Source: Hypomyces perniciosus (taxonomy: Eukaryota > Ascomycota > Sordariomycetes > Hypocreales > Hypocreaceae). From it: 64,000 nucleotides of DNA. Positions 1 through 13,149 of the stretch are shown here, piece by piece (position 1 is the stretch's first letter; the number at the start of each line of letters is the position of its first letter). The translations under genes were made by a program, and so were the position numbers. The notes under the pieces were generated by a model. The model worked only from the letters and a program-made list of their open reading frames with translations, was not told the origin of the DNA and did no database searches. The DNA lies in the NCBI GenBank assembly GCA_008477525.1, contig SPDT01000015.1, positions 1-64,000 on the forward strand, given 5' to 3'.

Positions 1-3000
1 AGAACTTATAAATTCTTATATCTCAATAACTATACATGGTTACAGCTATATAGCTTTTACTCTTTACTCTTTTAAAATAATAATTCCTACTATTTACTGC
101 CAGTATTTTCCTTATTATAAATAAAATAATTATATTTAGAGCGGGCTAGCTTTTTATAAATAATAACCTTAATATAATTCTTCTCTCTCCGCGCCTTTTT
201 ATTCTTTATAAAGGATTCCTTTTAAAGTATATTTTAAATAGTCTACTTTTACTAAAGGTGCATTTTATAGATCCTAGCTATAGTGATAAAGTCTTTAATA
301 AAAAAATGCATTTTAGCTCCTAGAAGCTTCTGCTTTTTTTATCAACCTTTTCACTAAAATGGGTCCCTTTTTTTAATTCGCCTTATAAGCATGTAAGCGA
401 TCTTAAGAGACTTAAGGAATAATATCTCTAATAGTAATTAATAACAGTTAAAGAAAGGCTTTAAAAAAAACTTTTATTTCTTGTAACATTCCTGCCTATT
501 TACTATAGCGCTCGCTACTTTTTTAAGGTTATAAGCATTCCTTTTATTATAATCTAATAAAACAAACCTAAGTATTTCATTTTTTTTCTATTAAATGGCG
601 GCACTTTTTAGGATCTAAGTATAGCCTAGTATTAGTAAGGTATATAAAACTCGCTAGACTTTCTTTATATAGTCTTTTTACTAACCTTTAATATAGATTA
701 AGCTATTCTTAAGGTATATAGTATAAAGGTCATTTAAAAAAGGGTATATTAACCAACCTTGTTAATATACTATTAAAATACTATTAGTATACCGTAAATC
801 TAAATCAAAATTACCACCCTGCTCTTATATAGGCTATGCGCTAATTAAATTAGTTTTATTTCTTTTCTATTCTTTCTTTTATAACTTTAATCTTATAAAA
901 TATAGTTATTATATCTAGCTTAATAAACTACTTTTACTTTTATTAAGCTATTAATGGTTTTTCGAAAAAAGGGGAGGGGTAGCGATTTTCACTTGTATAA
1001 ATTGCGTTATAAGGTATAGTAGTTTATACAAAATCTAATTCTTTTTTTAAGTTTTCCCGATAAAAGGATAGGATACAGCAGAGCTACGATTAATTTAAAT
1101 CAATTCTTTTATTCAGTAATTAAAAGGGTCTTCTATAATATTAATATTCTTATAATAATATACTGTAAAGGGGGCTTTAAAAGGAGTTCTAGTTTTTTTA
1201 TGGATTTATCTCTCGGCTTTTGGGGAATTTTGTACATCTACCCTTAAATAAGCAGTATAGTAAAACTTATAGTCCGTCTCTTCTTTTATAGAGAATAGTA
1301 AGAATAGAACGCTTTATATAGTTTAAAGGGGAGATTCCTAGTGATTTATAGGTTTTTTTAGTTAAGTCCTTTTTTAAAATAGTAAATAAGCTAATAGCTT
1401 CAAGAGTTACTTTTTTTTTACTGTTCTTTTAATATAGCGGTATTCTGCGTATAATATTAAAGCCTAGTATAAAGCTAGGCTTTTTTTATCTAGCTTTAAT
1501 ATTCCTAGGCTCCTCTTTATCTGAAATTAAGCTGTAGCTAGCCTTTTTATAGTTAACTTCCCTTTTAGACTATATTAATATATTACCTAGTGTAACTTTA
1601 AGCCTAAGGTTTTACTGATGATTAGTTATAAGCGAGTTTAGCTACTATATAGGCGGTATTAACATTTAATAAGCTATATAGATTTCAGTTAATACTGCGA
1701 TATAGCTGGTTTTTACCTTTTTCTAGATGTTAGTAAATGTTTTAAAAATCTTCCTTTAGTAACTTAATCTGGCAGAAGTATAACTTTTAGGTAAATGAGG
1801 AGTTTATACTAGTATAAAAAAGGTTCAGCTAGTATTAAATAGTGCTGTACTAGTATATACGTATTTTTATTTTAGCTAATAATATTCCTTATATTCGCTT
1901 TTTATTCTCCTCCTTAAACTCCTTGTAATCCCCAGTTTTTTTCCTTATATAGGCTTTACCCTATTTTGCATTAAATCTAATCTTTTAATTTATTGTTAAA
2001 GTTACTGTTTTCCTTACTATTAGTATACTAGTTATTATAGTATTATTAGACTCGCGGTTATCGACTCTAGACTTAATGCAAACCTATGCTTTATAGCCTT
2101 TCTTGCAAAACTAGGCAATATTATCCCCCCTTCCTGTAATAATAAGTATATAGCCTTTTAGGCAATATCTCCTTACTTGTCTAAAGAAAGCTGCATTAAA
2201 CTATTCTTTATATAGTTTTATTTGCCCTTTATTTAGGTATCGCCCTCTTTATTAAACTGCTTATATATAATCCTTTAAAGTGCAATATAGTTAAAGCTTA
2301 TTATATTTTTTCTATTAAAAGTAGCTTATTAAGGCAGCTCCTGTATTCTATTAGTTTAAATCTAATTGTTTAATGCAGCTAGCAATATCCTAGACTTTAA
2401 TAAACTATTCGCTATAGGTAAGCAGCAGATCTATTATTATTAAGCGGAATTATAGTTTTAGAGATATGCTCCTTTAAAGAAAATAATCTTAGTTTAATTA
2501 GCCTAATTATCGCCGCCTACCTTAAAAAGCTTTTATTTAAAGCAGGGAAAGAAAGATAAAAGTAAAGTCTTATCTCTTTACTTAAAAGTATACAGCTTTT
2601 ATATAGTTTAGTTCTAGAGTCTTTAATCTTTATAAATATAGTCTAGGTATTATATAAATTCTGCTAGGTTATAGTTCTTGTTAGTTCCTTTTAATATATA
2701 AAAGGTAGCGACTACCTGTTTAAATATAGTGTCTAAGCAGGAGTTAATAAAGTACTACTATTGTTTATTACTGTTATAGAACTTTTTATTAAGTTTAAGC
2801 TTTTCGCGTATATTTTACGCTTATATAACATACTCCCTTTACTTTCCTGAAAATTTAAATAAATTAAAGGGTAGCTTCCTTTTAACTTTAAGAGCTTATA
2901 TAAACTTTATTATAAAGGTTAATGCAGGCTTTATAATTACAGCCTATATAGGTTTTTGCTTAGGTTACGGAAAGAATAATATCTCGTTTTCCTGGCTATC

Positions 3001-3424
3001 TAGCCTTTAAGTTACTAGTGCTATAAAGTCTAGCTTTCTTATTAGTGCAGCTATTTATTCCTATAAAGGTAGAACAGCTTGCTTAATCTATAACTGTATA
3101 TTATTGCCTTTAGAGGCTTAGTCTCCAAAATTCGCTATTTTCCTTCTACAGTAAAAGTTCTATTATTTACTAGCTAAGTAATAGCTACGCTATAGATATA
3201 TAATAGGTATAGCCTAACTAGAAAGTATACAGTTAAGGCACCCCTGTATTATCTATCTATAGCTAAAGGAAGGAAGCTTTATACTAGCCATATATACGTT
3301 ATATAGTTGTGCGTATAGGGTTATAGCCGAGGTGGTTTCCTAATTAGGTAAGCGGTCTAGTATTGGTTATATTCCGGATTTGGCGTAGTTGTGATTCTGG
3401 GAGACATAGCCTAGCCTATAACAA
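1..3424 (-). pseudogene. Unclassified RIP-decayed coding remnant
   Basis: I do not recognise this element. On the - strand an ATG at 3407-3405 opens a frame that begins MSPRITTTPNPEYNQY and then meets TAG, which RIP could have made from TGG. The frame continues with many TAG and TAA codons in place of likely Trp and Gln. Gln-rich, basic traces recur around 2340-1900 on the same strand, in a different frame from the ATG. The first 130 or so bases (3290-3424) are clearly less AT-rich than the rest. Near the other end are a purine run (964-979) and a 9-bp inverted repeat (993-1001 and 1023-1031), which might mark an element end. It could be a DNA transposon or the edge of a retroelement. No catalytic motif was found, and the extent is a guess. 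Confidence 0.35.
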
Positions 3425-4339
3425 TAAATACTTTAATAAATATACTATTAAACTCTTTTAATTATACTTATATTTATAGTAGGTTTTATAAATATTTTAA
3501 AATCTTTTTTAATTAAATTATATAAATCTTAGTTATAAACTTTTATAACTAGTTTACTTTATAGTTAATAGCTATATTTAATTACTTTAGCTTATAAAAG
3601 TATATTTTTAATAATAGTAATAAGTTTAAATTTTAAAAATTAAATAATTGTTTATTTAATAATCTTTTTATGTATATAGGTTATAAGGTTATAGCTTTAA
3701 AATATTAATTTTATAGTAATTAAATAATTTATATAATTAATTTTAAGTATATAATTATTATATTTTATTTTTTTAATAGTTTTTTCTTTAAAAGGTATTT
3801 ATATATAAAATAAATATTATGTATTATATATAAATTGAAAGATAATTAAACTAATTTTCCTATAAAACTATATTTTAATAATCTTTTATAATTTTTATAA
3901 TTAAATCTACTTTTAAAGTATTTATAAGCTTTAAAATAGTATTTAAAGAGTATTAGTTTTAAGCTTAATTATATTATTTAAAATTACTGCTTAAATTATT
4001 ATTTTAGTTTACTTTACTTTTAGTACTTTATTTTAATTCTTAATGCCTTTAATTCTGCCGTTATTATTATATTATAGCTTAAATAGTATACCCTTTAAGG
4101 CTATAAATATAAGGTTTAAATGCAGTTACTTTTTCTTAATTAACTACTTTAACTAAAGCAATAATAGCTCTTTTTTAATTTAATAATCCACTTTATTAAT
4201 TATTTAAATATACTTTTACTATTTACTAATTATAAAGTTAATAAAAAGAGTTTAGTTAAATAAGTCTTTAATTAAATTAATTGAAATATATTTATTTAAA
4301 GGTTTTTTTAAAGGGTTTATTTTAGCTAGGTTAATAGAA
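3425..4339. other. AT-rich stretch, presumed 3' end of GypB-2
   Basis: No gene is visible. From the distance between the integrase region of GypB-2 and its 5' LTR, and from the length of the complete copy GypB-1, the 3' LTR of GypB-2 should lie near 3650-3850. I could not recognise a 162-bp LTR or the chromodomain there. Either RIP has erased the similarity or the end was replaced or deleted. The stretch is nearly all A and T, with isolated less mutated patches such as 4050-4075. Confidence 0.4.
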
Positions 4340-7158
4340 AGAATTTTAATTACTTTTATTTATAGATTATCTCTTTTATTAATAATTATTTAATCTCTGC
4401 TTATAAAGTATATAATATTGATTATTAATCCCTTTATAGCGATTATTGTAATGTATTTACTCTTTAATTATACTTTTTTATTAATTATAAATTAATATAA
4501 ATCTTGTTTGAATATATTGACTATAGCGTTATATTAAATAATTAATTATACTATAACGGCTTTTAGTTAATTTAAGATTTATTAAAAACGCTTAATTATA
4601 ATACTAACTTTATAAGAATTTCTCTTTTAAGCAGTAAATAAATGTAATAGGTAAAGGTTAAAAGCCTTAATATTAAAATATAAGTAAAAACTATAATTTA
4701 TAAAGAATAGTAAAGTTTTTATTATTTTAAATATTCAATTTTTTAAATAAACTTTATAAAAAATAATTAATTTATTTAATTGTTTTAATAAAAACTTATA
4801 AACTGCTTGAATATTACTTTACCTTTATAGTTAACTATTTAGTCTAGCTATTAATCTTTAAAGAGTAAATTAAAGAATATTTAACGTAGATTTTAAATTA
4901 TTAAAATAGCTGCTTTTAGAATTAAAATATAAACTAAATACTTTAATTTAATATAATTATTTCTAATGCTTTATATAAAGTATAAATATATATAATAAAG
5001 GAATTAATAAATCTTTTAATATTAAATATATAAATAGTAATAAAATGATATATTTGTATTAAATAATATACTATAATAAAGATATTTGTATAAATCAAGC
5101 TTTATTAATTACAATTAAATAATAGTATAATATAGTCTATTAAAATATTACTTTAAGTTTAAAATAGTATTAATAATAGTTTTTAAAATGTTAAAAAACA
5201 GACCTATTTAACTTTATTTAAAAGTATAAGTTATTATGTTTAATACAGGTATTAATATTAGCTAATATTTATAGCTATTAATATATATAATCAAAAAGGT
5301 TTAGTATTTTTATTTATTTTTAAATATCCGTTTAGCTTAAAAAAGTATATTTAATATATTACTTAGATTTTCAGTTTATTTATTAATAAAAATAAAAGTT
5401 ATTTCTAGTAATATATTTAATTATTATAGATTTAAAAGTTTTATATTACTGTATTTAACATATTTTAAATACTTTTAAGCTATTATTAAATAGTAAAGTT
5501 TTAAAGGGCTTATATTATAATATCTATTATATTTAATATGTTATAAACTTTATTAATTATTCTATCAATTAATATTTTTAAATTTAAAATTAAAGTATTA
5601 ATTATTATAGTAAATAGGCTTTTATTATTTATATTCTTTATAATATTAATATAAGTATAAAGATTAAAGTAGGTTTTTACAAATAAAGTTTTCTTTTCTT
5701 TTAATCGGCTATTATCTTAATTTAACTTTATTAAAATATTTTGAGATATTTTATTTAATATATTAAACTTTACTATATTTAATTTGAACTAGTAAATAAT
5801 TTAGAAATTATATTAAAATAAAGACATAGATTACTAAATTTATTTTTAATTTAATCTTTCAATACTTAAAAAATATTTTAAGCTTTTATAGTCTATAATA
5901 ATTTTCAATTTACTTTTTATACTTTAAAGTCAAAGCGCTATTTCTTTCATAATTTAATAATAGCTTATAGTTTTTTATTATAAATCTTATAATTGTATTT
6001 AATAAATAAATACTTTAATAAAAACTAAACTATTAATTATAAAATATTATTTTTATTATATTAAAAAATATTATTAAAGATTTAATTCAAAGTATTTATT
6101 TTTAGAATTATTTTGTTATTATAATTAAAAAGGTAAAGAATAAGGCAGTTATAAATTAAATTTTAAAATAATTAAATATAATAATATAGAATTCTATTTA
6201 AATTTATACTATATCTTCTTTAAAAGGTTATATAAAGGTTTATAAATATTAAAAAAGTCTTTAATAAACAGTTAATAAAAATTTATAAAGCCTAAAAATC
6301 ATTAAGGTTTATAAAGGTTTAAGGGTTCCTTTTAACGTATAATTACAGCTACTTTTTTAAAGTTTATTTTAATATTATAATTTATAATAATTAAATTAAA
6401 ATATTTTATTTTTATCTAAATTTATATTTTTAATATTAATTTAAAGGCCTATATTAATTAATTTATTTATAACTTTTTATATATTATTAATATTCCTTTT
6501 ATATAATTAAATAAATTAAAGTATTATTAAAATAAACTATGTAAATTCTATTAAATAAATTATACAAAATATAATTAATATAGTATTAAAAAAAGGCTGA
6601 TGTATTATAAAGGCTAAAAAGTATAATAAAGGTTTTAAATAACTTGAATTAAATTATAAATATTCTCTTTTATTTATATTCCTTCATAATTTTAAGTTTC
6701 TTGAAAGTAATTATTATATGTACTTGAATATCAAATTTAATACTATATAAAGTATTTAAGATTTCTTATATTAGCGGTAATAGATAATAGTTTTTTATAG
6801 TAATATTGTTAAAGGTTTAATTACTTTAATAAATATAAATGCTTTTTTTAAGTTTTATAGTAAAGATTAAAAGGGTAGTATATTTCACTTTAAATTCTTT
6901 AATTAATCCTTTAAATAAATTTTATTTAATAAATCTTTTATAATATAAAGTTTATTCAATAATATTAGGCAGTTTTTTTAATATAATAATTCATTTTTTA
7001 ATCAAAAGTTTAATTTTATTGTTTTATAATCTTTTAAAGGGAAGTTTATTTGTTAACTATAAAAGGAAGTTAATAATTTTATTTTATAATTAATTAAAAA
7101 GTTTCTTTTAAATATTACTTTTTATTAATTTTAACTTTACTTTTATGAATTTATTAAT
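4340..7158 (-). pseudogene. GypB-2 integrase, RNase H and RT remnant
   Basis: This is the downstream half of a Ty3/Gypsy polyprotein on the - strand, once coding for reverse transcriptase, RNase H and integrase. The RT active site is visible at 6534-6523 as Tyr-Phe-Asn-Asn in the context VYFNNTLIYL, where family members have Y-x-D-D followed by ILIYS or TLIYS. Both Asp codons now read Asn. The stretch from about 4840 down to 4340 matches, base by base with RIP changes, the integrase region of GypB-1 at 57900-58250. The RT site lies 3.75 kb from the outer edge of the 5' LTR once the CopA-1 insertion is removed, the same spacing as in GypB-1. The gene is broken by many stops and split at 7158 by CopA-1. 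It is non-functional. Confidence 0.8.
7154..7158. repeat. Target-site duplication of CopA-1 (TTAAT), left copy
   Basis: TTAAT lies directly before the 5' LTR of CopA-1. The same five bases follow the 3' LTR at 14294-14298. The duplication shows that CopA-1 is a complete, simple insertion into GypB-2. Confidence 0.85.
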
Positions 7159-7424
7159 TGTTTGGTTAAGTAGGCTAGGGCCCTACCACTTATTAGCGCT
7201 AGGGAGCTTTTATTTGCTATATAAGCAGATATAAGCTAATATACACATTGCATAAGCGATATATTAGACTATACAGTCGCTTATAAAGCGCCTATATACA
7301 GCTTCTTCTTTATATTAGCTATATATATATATAGCAAGGCTATTATAGGATATTCTTTTTTATAGAATAAAGCTTTATTTCCTATCTCTCCATACTCTAT
7401 ATAGCTATACCGCGCTTTACTATA
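7159..7424 (+). repeat. CopA-1 5' LTR
   Basis: The LTR is 266 bp. It begins TGTTTGGTTAAGTAGG and ends CGCGCTTTACTATA, where less mutated copies end in CTACA. It keeps the family's hairpin series and the TATATATATATA run. It is the same length as the 3' LTR at 14028-14293. Confidence 0.9.
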
Positions 7425-7439
7425 GTAATAAGCCTAAAT
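7425..7439 (+). other. CopA-1 primer binding site
   Basis: The bases right after the LTR read GTAATAAGCCTAAAT. The better kept version beside CopA-4 reads GTTATAAGCCTAGG. This is complementary, apart from C-to-T changes, to the anticodon arm of fungal initiator tRNA-Met (GGGCTCATAAC), so the primer is probably a 5' half of that tRNA, as known for Copia elements. Confidence 0.6.
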
Positions 7440-7540
7440 AATAATTATTAAAGTTACTAAAAACTTCTATTTTAATATTATATCTCTCTTTATACCCTTT
7501 ACCCTCGCCTTTAAGCTATTAAAGCTATTTTCTATAATAG

Positions 7541-8800
7541 ATAGTATAAGGGATATTGCTTTTATAAAGCTAGAATTAATAGTCTAGTAGATTAAATAGA
7601 TTACTATTTTAATTAACTATATAACCACTACTAGGGTCTAGAATAGGATTAATCTTAATCTTTTTAATTAGCTAAACGACTATTTCCCTACTATTAGGCT
7701 ACTTACTTTAATAAAAGTAAAGGAGTATATAGTATAAAAGTTTAATTTAAATGCCTTTATAGTAAATATCTCTATTTATTATAATAGTATACTTTAAAGG
7801 CATTAGTTTAATATTATATTAAATAAAAGAAAAGGAAAGTTAATAATATAATCCTAAATTAGATTTAGAAAATAATTAACTTTAATATCTATATTTTAGT
7901 TTTAATAGACTTTAAAGCTGCAGCTTTAGCCTTTACTGCTATTAAAGCAGCCTATAATAATAATAAAGACTTTAACGTTAAATTTACTATTTATTAAATT
8001 ATTAAGAAGTTTAAAGACTAATTAACTCCTTATTAGGATATAATATATAAGGAAATATATTTATTTTATTAATATATACTATATAAAGCAGAGCGCGGGA
8101 ATATTAGGCTAAAAGTATAGTATACCTATTAAGCGTATATTTATATAAGTGTAGTAAAGTATAAGCTTTTAAAGGTTATAAGAAAAGCTTTTTAAATAGT
8201 TTTTTTTAAAGCTATTAAAGTATACTTTATTTTAAACTTCACTGCCTATTATTTATACCATATAGATAGCTTAATTAAAAATAGTAAAATAAATAAAATT
8301 TTATTTTTTAATTAAGTTAAATAGCTTTTTTAAAATACTTTAAAGAATATAGAGAATTATACTTATAGCTTTTATGCAATATTTAATAACTGCTTTAATA
8401 ATATATTAAGCAGTAATAATATATATTTAAAGCATCCTATTAATAAAGAGTGCCCTTATAGACCTAATAGGCATACTGAGCCTTTAAACGATTATAGTAA
8501 AGTATATACTGCGCTTACTAAAAGGCTTAATAAAAAAAGGAAATATACTTTTATACTTAAACAGGCTATAGAGATTTGCATATACTAATAAAAAACTAAA
8601 TAATAGGCTATCTGTAAAAAGCTTAGTAAAAGGGGTATTAACGTTACTGCCTTAATATAAAGAGGAATAGCTTTAACTATTATAGCTGCCTTAATCTCTT
8701 TAAGCTTAATCAATAAAAAAGATATAAGCCTTGCAGTATATTTAATAAGTGTATTAATATATATTAATATATAAAATATACTTTACTGCCTCTTTTAAAG
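7541..8800 (+). pseudogene. CopA-1 gag remnant
   Basis: A forward frame from about 7541 reads as gag with RIP stops. It probably began ATG-GAT, now ATA-GAT, followed by residues like SIRDIAFIKLELIV. It runs to a Lys- and Cys-containing stretch near 8440-8640 (around NKECPYRPNRH) just before the protease. Gag would form the particle that holds the element RNA. The start codon and many Trp and Gln codons are lost. The call rests on position between the primer site and protease and on parallel frames in CopA-2 and CopA-3. No convincing CCHC knuckle could be confirmed. Confidence 0.55.
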
Positions 8801-8807
8801 TATCCTT

Positions 8808-10000
8808 TTTAATACATATAATATTATTTATTTTATAAATAGCAGGAACTACTTTATTTCTAGCTCTTTTATCTTAAATATAGAAAAGGACTATATTAAA
8901 AGATAGTGCGCTTTATTAAGCTTTTAGATATAGCTATAGTTAAAGGATTTTATATTAATATTATATCTTTGTTAAAGTTTTGGAAAGTAAAGATTTGGCT
9001 AATAAGGTGTAATAATATACTTTACACCAGCATAGTTAATTTAAATATTATTATAAAGAAGGTAAAGTATAAGTATAATCTTTTATTTTTGTAATATAAG
9101 CCCTTATCGCTTTATATTGCCCCTATCCTTAAATATACTATATTAAACAGCTTTATAGGTCTTTTATTTTTTTTAATGTAAACGATAGTATCTATATAGT
9201 ATTAAAAAGTAGGAGAAGACTAATATATAATCCCCTAATATTATAATATAACTTTAAATAGCTTTAGCATTTACAATTAAGATATTTAGGCCTAGAAGCG
9301 CTTAAAGCGTTTATAAAGAATATAAGGAATATATATATTAAAAGAACTATATATATAGAATGTAAGGCTTATACTTTTATATACGCAAAACAGGTTATCT
9401 TTTACAGACTGTTAAATAAATAAATACTAACACTATTTTTTAAAGTATACTAAGATCTTTAAGACTATCTTAAAGGCTATAATAAAAATAATTAGCTTTT
9501 AATATTTAAAGAAAAATATACTGTATAGCTATATATACACCTTTTATTAAATAAAAAATAAAAAATTATTTTTAGTGCTTTTTTTACCTTTATAAGTATA
9601 GTAAAAATATAATATAATATTTCTATATACTTTTTTAAGCAGGATAATAAGAAAGCTGTAATTGCAGTTAAAAGCTTATTATATTTCTAGATCTAGGCTA
9701 ATATAAAAGGTATTATCCTAAACTTGCCTTTTCCTATATATATAAGCCGAATAGCGCTTTAAAATAAACAGGTTAGGAAGTTATAAATCAATTGATTAAG
9801 ATGCTAAAAGCTATAGGTTTTTCAACTGACTTATAGCCTAGAAGTATAAGAGCTATAGTGTATATTATTAATATAGGTCTTATATATAGCCTTAATATAA
9901 TATTATTTATTAATAAATTAAAGTAATAGTTCCGCGACTTTGCGCCCCTTTTAATAAAAGAGCCTTTTGTAGATTTATAGCTAGATTAAAGTGGGCTTTA
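8808..10000 (+). pseudogene. CopA-1 protease and integrase remnant
   Basis: At 8808 a frame reads FNTYNIIYFINSRNYF. This is the decayed form of a Copia protease site, D-T-G-A followed by hydrophobics and FINSR. A surviving open piece at 8906-9094 (IVKGFYINIISLLKFW and onward) matches the usual protease-to-integrase linker with its GFH-NI-S pattern. From about 9260 the pre-integrase zinc region follows (L-stop-HL-LR-LGLEAL, then ECKAY), and then the integrase core with FKVY-stop-DL near 9435. Integrase would join cDNA to the genome. Stops throughout and a 70-90 bp loss near 8895 make it dead. Confidence 0.75.
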
Positions 10001-10999
10001 TATATATAGCTGCCGCGCCTATATATTAAATAGAGACTGTAAGGCTAGCTGGAAAAAGAGAGAATTTAAAACTAAGCTTAAAGGGCTAATTGGATATTTT
10101 ATTAGCTATACTATAAATAATATATATTATATTTAATTACCCTGCTTAATAAAGGTAATTATTATAAAGAATATATAGTTTAATAAAATTAGCTTTTTTA
10201 ATAGTAATAAAGAGATTGCGAATAAGCTGTTTATAGCTAAATTAAATAAACTGTTTAATAAAGTTAAAGAAAATAAACTGGAATTTAAACTCTTCTTTAT
10301 ATATATTCCTGCAGTAACGAATACCTTTATAGGTAATATAAAAGAAAAGAGTATACTTTTAAGGGTAGTAGAAATATAAAGCGTTAAAGACAGCTTAATA
10401 AACGCTTTAAATAAGCTATTAATAAACTTAAAAGGACCTTTTAGTCTTTAAATATTAAAGGCTACTTTAAAATAGTTAATCTTTATAGATAATACTAGCG
10501 CGCTAATAGGAACCTTAAATAATACTTTAGTAAATAATTTACTTTTCTTTACAGAAAAGGATATAGTAAAAGAATAGCTTTATATATTAAAGGTATATAA
10601 CCTAGCGAAAGAGGATAGTCTGTTAAGGCTAGAAGCAGATTAATATATAAAAGACTCGCTTACTTTTATAAAAGAAAAGTAAACTTTTAAAGAAATGCTA
10701 GCTAGTAATCCTTTAAGCGGCAGAGCAGTAGCTAATACTTATAAAAGCTTAAAACTTTAAAAGAAATAACTTATAAAAAAGGCTAATAAATATCTTTTAA
10801 TATATAAAACTAAAATATATACTTTAAGTACTGCTTTTAAAGATAATAAGCCTGGTATATATTTAATAATTACTAAGCTTTTTAATTTAACGCTATATTA
10901 ACTACTACTTAATTAATAAAAGCTAATAAATAATAAATTAAAAGCGCAAAAATAATATTTACTGTTTTTAATACAGTAATAAACTATAAATCTTCCTTT

Positions 11000-11760
11000 T
11001 AGAAAAGTATAACTTTTAATAAATTAACTGTTTATTAAAAGGATTTAGTAAAACTGCTAAATAATTAAAAGGAGCTTATAAAATACTTAGTTAAAAATAG
11101 GTTTAAGTAAACTGTATATAATAAAATTAATTCTCTATATACAAAAGGGACCTAGTCAAAATATTATATTTAAAGGCAATAATAAAGCTATTATTAATAT
11201 ATTAAGTTTTTACTTATAAATTTAATTAAAATAGAAATTGAGAATATTATAAAGCTTATTTTATACTCTATAAGGATTTATAAAAGCGCTTTATTATAGA
11301 GAGTATATATACAGTTATATTAATAGTATATTCTTTTTATATATTTATTGCTTTTATAGTAAAATTTAACTTTAAGTTAAAGTAGTATAATATTAAAATA
11401 CTTTTCTTAATGCTTTAAAGAATACGAATTTAAAACTAATTGTATATAAGCTTTTTAAGGGTTTTAAGTAGCTGAATATCTATTTAAACCTTGCGAAAGC
11501 TTTATATAGCTTAAAGGATTTACTAAAACTATAGTTTAATAAATTATCTTTAACTTTAAGGCAATCGGGGTTAATTTTAAAGTTTAAAAAACTTTATCTC
11601 TTTTATAATAAAGCTTAAAAGATTTTTATTATATTTTATATAGATAATATTATAGTTATATATTATTATAATAACAAAGCTTTTTACATTTAATTATTAA
11701 ATACTTTAAAAGTAAAGTATAAGCTTTATAGTAAAAGAGATATATAATAGTTTTTAGGAA
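11000..11760 (+). pseudogene. CopA-1 reverse transcriptase remnant
   Basis: The Copia RT core is recognised by its active site at 11637-11648, which reads Tyr-Ile-Asp-Asn inside FYIDNIIVIYYY. The family motif is Y-V-D-D-I. The second catalytic Asp is Asn, a G-to-A change. Upstream stretches around 11000-11600 align with the equivalent parts of the other CopA copies. Among all RT remnants in the window this is the only one that keeps the first Asp. Many stops make it inactive. Confidence 0.8.
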
Positions 11761-12130
11761 TTAAAATTACCTGCAATTATATAGAGTATAAAATATACCT
11801 TTTTTATAAAACCTATCTTAAAAAAATTGTAAAATAATTTCGGCTTAATAAAGGAATATAGTTTCTTATAATTCTAATACCTATTATAAAGTTTTGAAAA
11901 GTATATTATAAATATTATAAGTAATTATTTAGATATATTAAAAGAAAGTGTAATTAGTACTTTATACAGCTATTATAATAAAGCCTAATATAGCTTATAG
12001 CGCTTTAGCTTTATTAAGGTTTTTAATTAACCCTAGTAAAAAGCACTTTAAAGCATTTAACTAGCTAATCCGCTATATGTATATATAGTGTTTTCTAGCT
12101 TTTTAATATAGAGGGCGCAGGGAAATATAG

Positions 12131-12300
12131 GTTTTAACTTCTTTAAGTAACACTTCTTTCGCTAATAATATAAATACTTAGAGATTATTTTAAAGGTATT
12201 TTATTATACTTTTTTGAAGCCTTATCCTATAAAATATAATATACTAAAGTATTATTAATATATTTATAATAAAAGCTAAGCTGCTTGCCTTTATTTAAAT
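12131..12300 (+). pseudogene. CopA-1 RNase H core remnant
   Basis: The frame starting at 12131 reads VLTSLSNTSFANNINT, then a run with RYFIILF and finally IKAKLLAFI. This corresponds to the Copia RNase H pattern with SFADD, then R-S-S-x-GY, then TEAELLA. Asp codons have become Asn and Glu has become Lys. RNase H would remove the RNA template during cDNA synthesis. Its place after RT confirms Copia gene order. Confidence 0.75.
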
Positions 12301-13149
12301 AATAAAAGAGGCTATAGGTTTATATTGCCTTTTCTAAAAAATAAAATTTAACTTTAGCGTTAATTAAAATATTAATTATAATAATTAATTAACTATATAT
12401 TTTATAATTAAAGAGAGGATATAAATTAATATTCATTTACGTTATATTAATATATAACATATATAGCTTTAATAGGAATATTAGAAAAAATTATTTACAG
12501 TTTTTATCTTTTTATTAACTTTATATTTATTAATAGGTTTACTAAAGCTTTTCTATAGCAGCGCTTTAAATACTTTAAAGTATCATTAAACTTAATAGAT
12601 ATATAGTTACTGGAATAGAATATGTGAAAATATAGGAAATTAGTTAATTTTGGCTTATAGGCTATATATTATAACGGGCGTATTTTATTACTGTAATAAC
12701 TATTCTCTAAAAGCTTTTTAGCCTTTATGCGCCTGCGCGCGAAAGGTATTATTATTATTATCGCTGCTCCTTAAAGCAGTAGCCTTTTTAAAGTAAACCG
12801 AGTTCTTTTCCTTTTACAGGTTAAATTAAAGGCGCAATGCCTTCTTATATTAAGTTATTATTTAATTATATAAGCTTATAAGCGTATACAGAAAAGAGAG
12901 TATATTTACTTAATTATCTTTTTTATTCATAGCTTAAAAAAGCTAATATATAATTAATATAAATACTAAATGACTATAAAGTATATAATTAAATAAAGTA
13001 ATATAGGCATATTAAAGAGGAGTTTATTAAAAGGTATATTAATAATTACTATTAAAGTAAATAGTATACTGCTAAAAGCAGGTAATAGAAATATATTAAA
13101 AGAAGTCTCTTTTAGTGGTAATTGCTGACTTTAGATAACCTTTATAAAA

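Noticed and set aside
3290..3424. tRNA or other small RNA gene in the GC-richer patch
   Set aside because: I found no acceptor stem, no anticodon arm and no T-arm box in the right places.
8906..9094. 62-codon open frame on the + strand as a separate gene
   Set aside because: It is a surviving piece of the CopA-1 pol frame between protease and integrase. The same sequence with stops occurs in CopA-2 and CopA-3.
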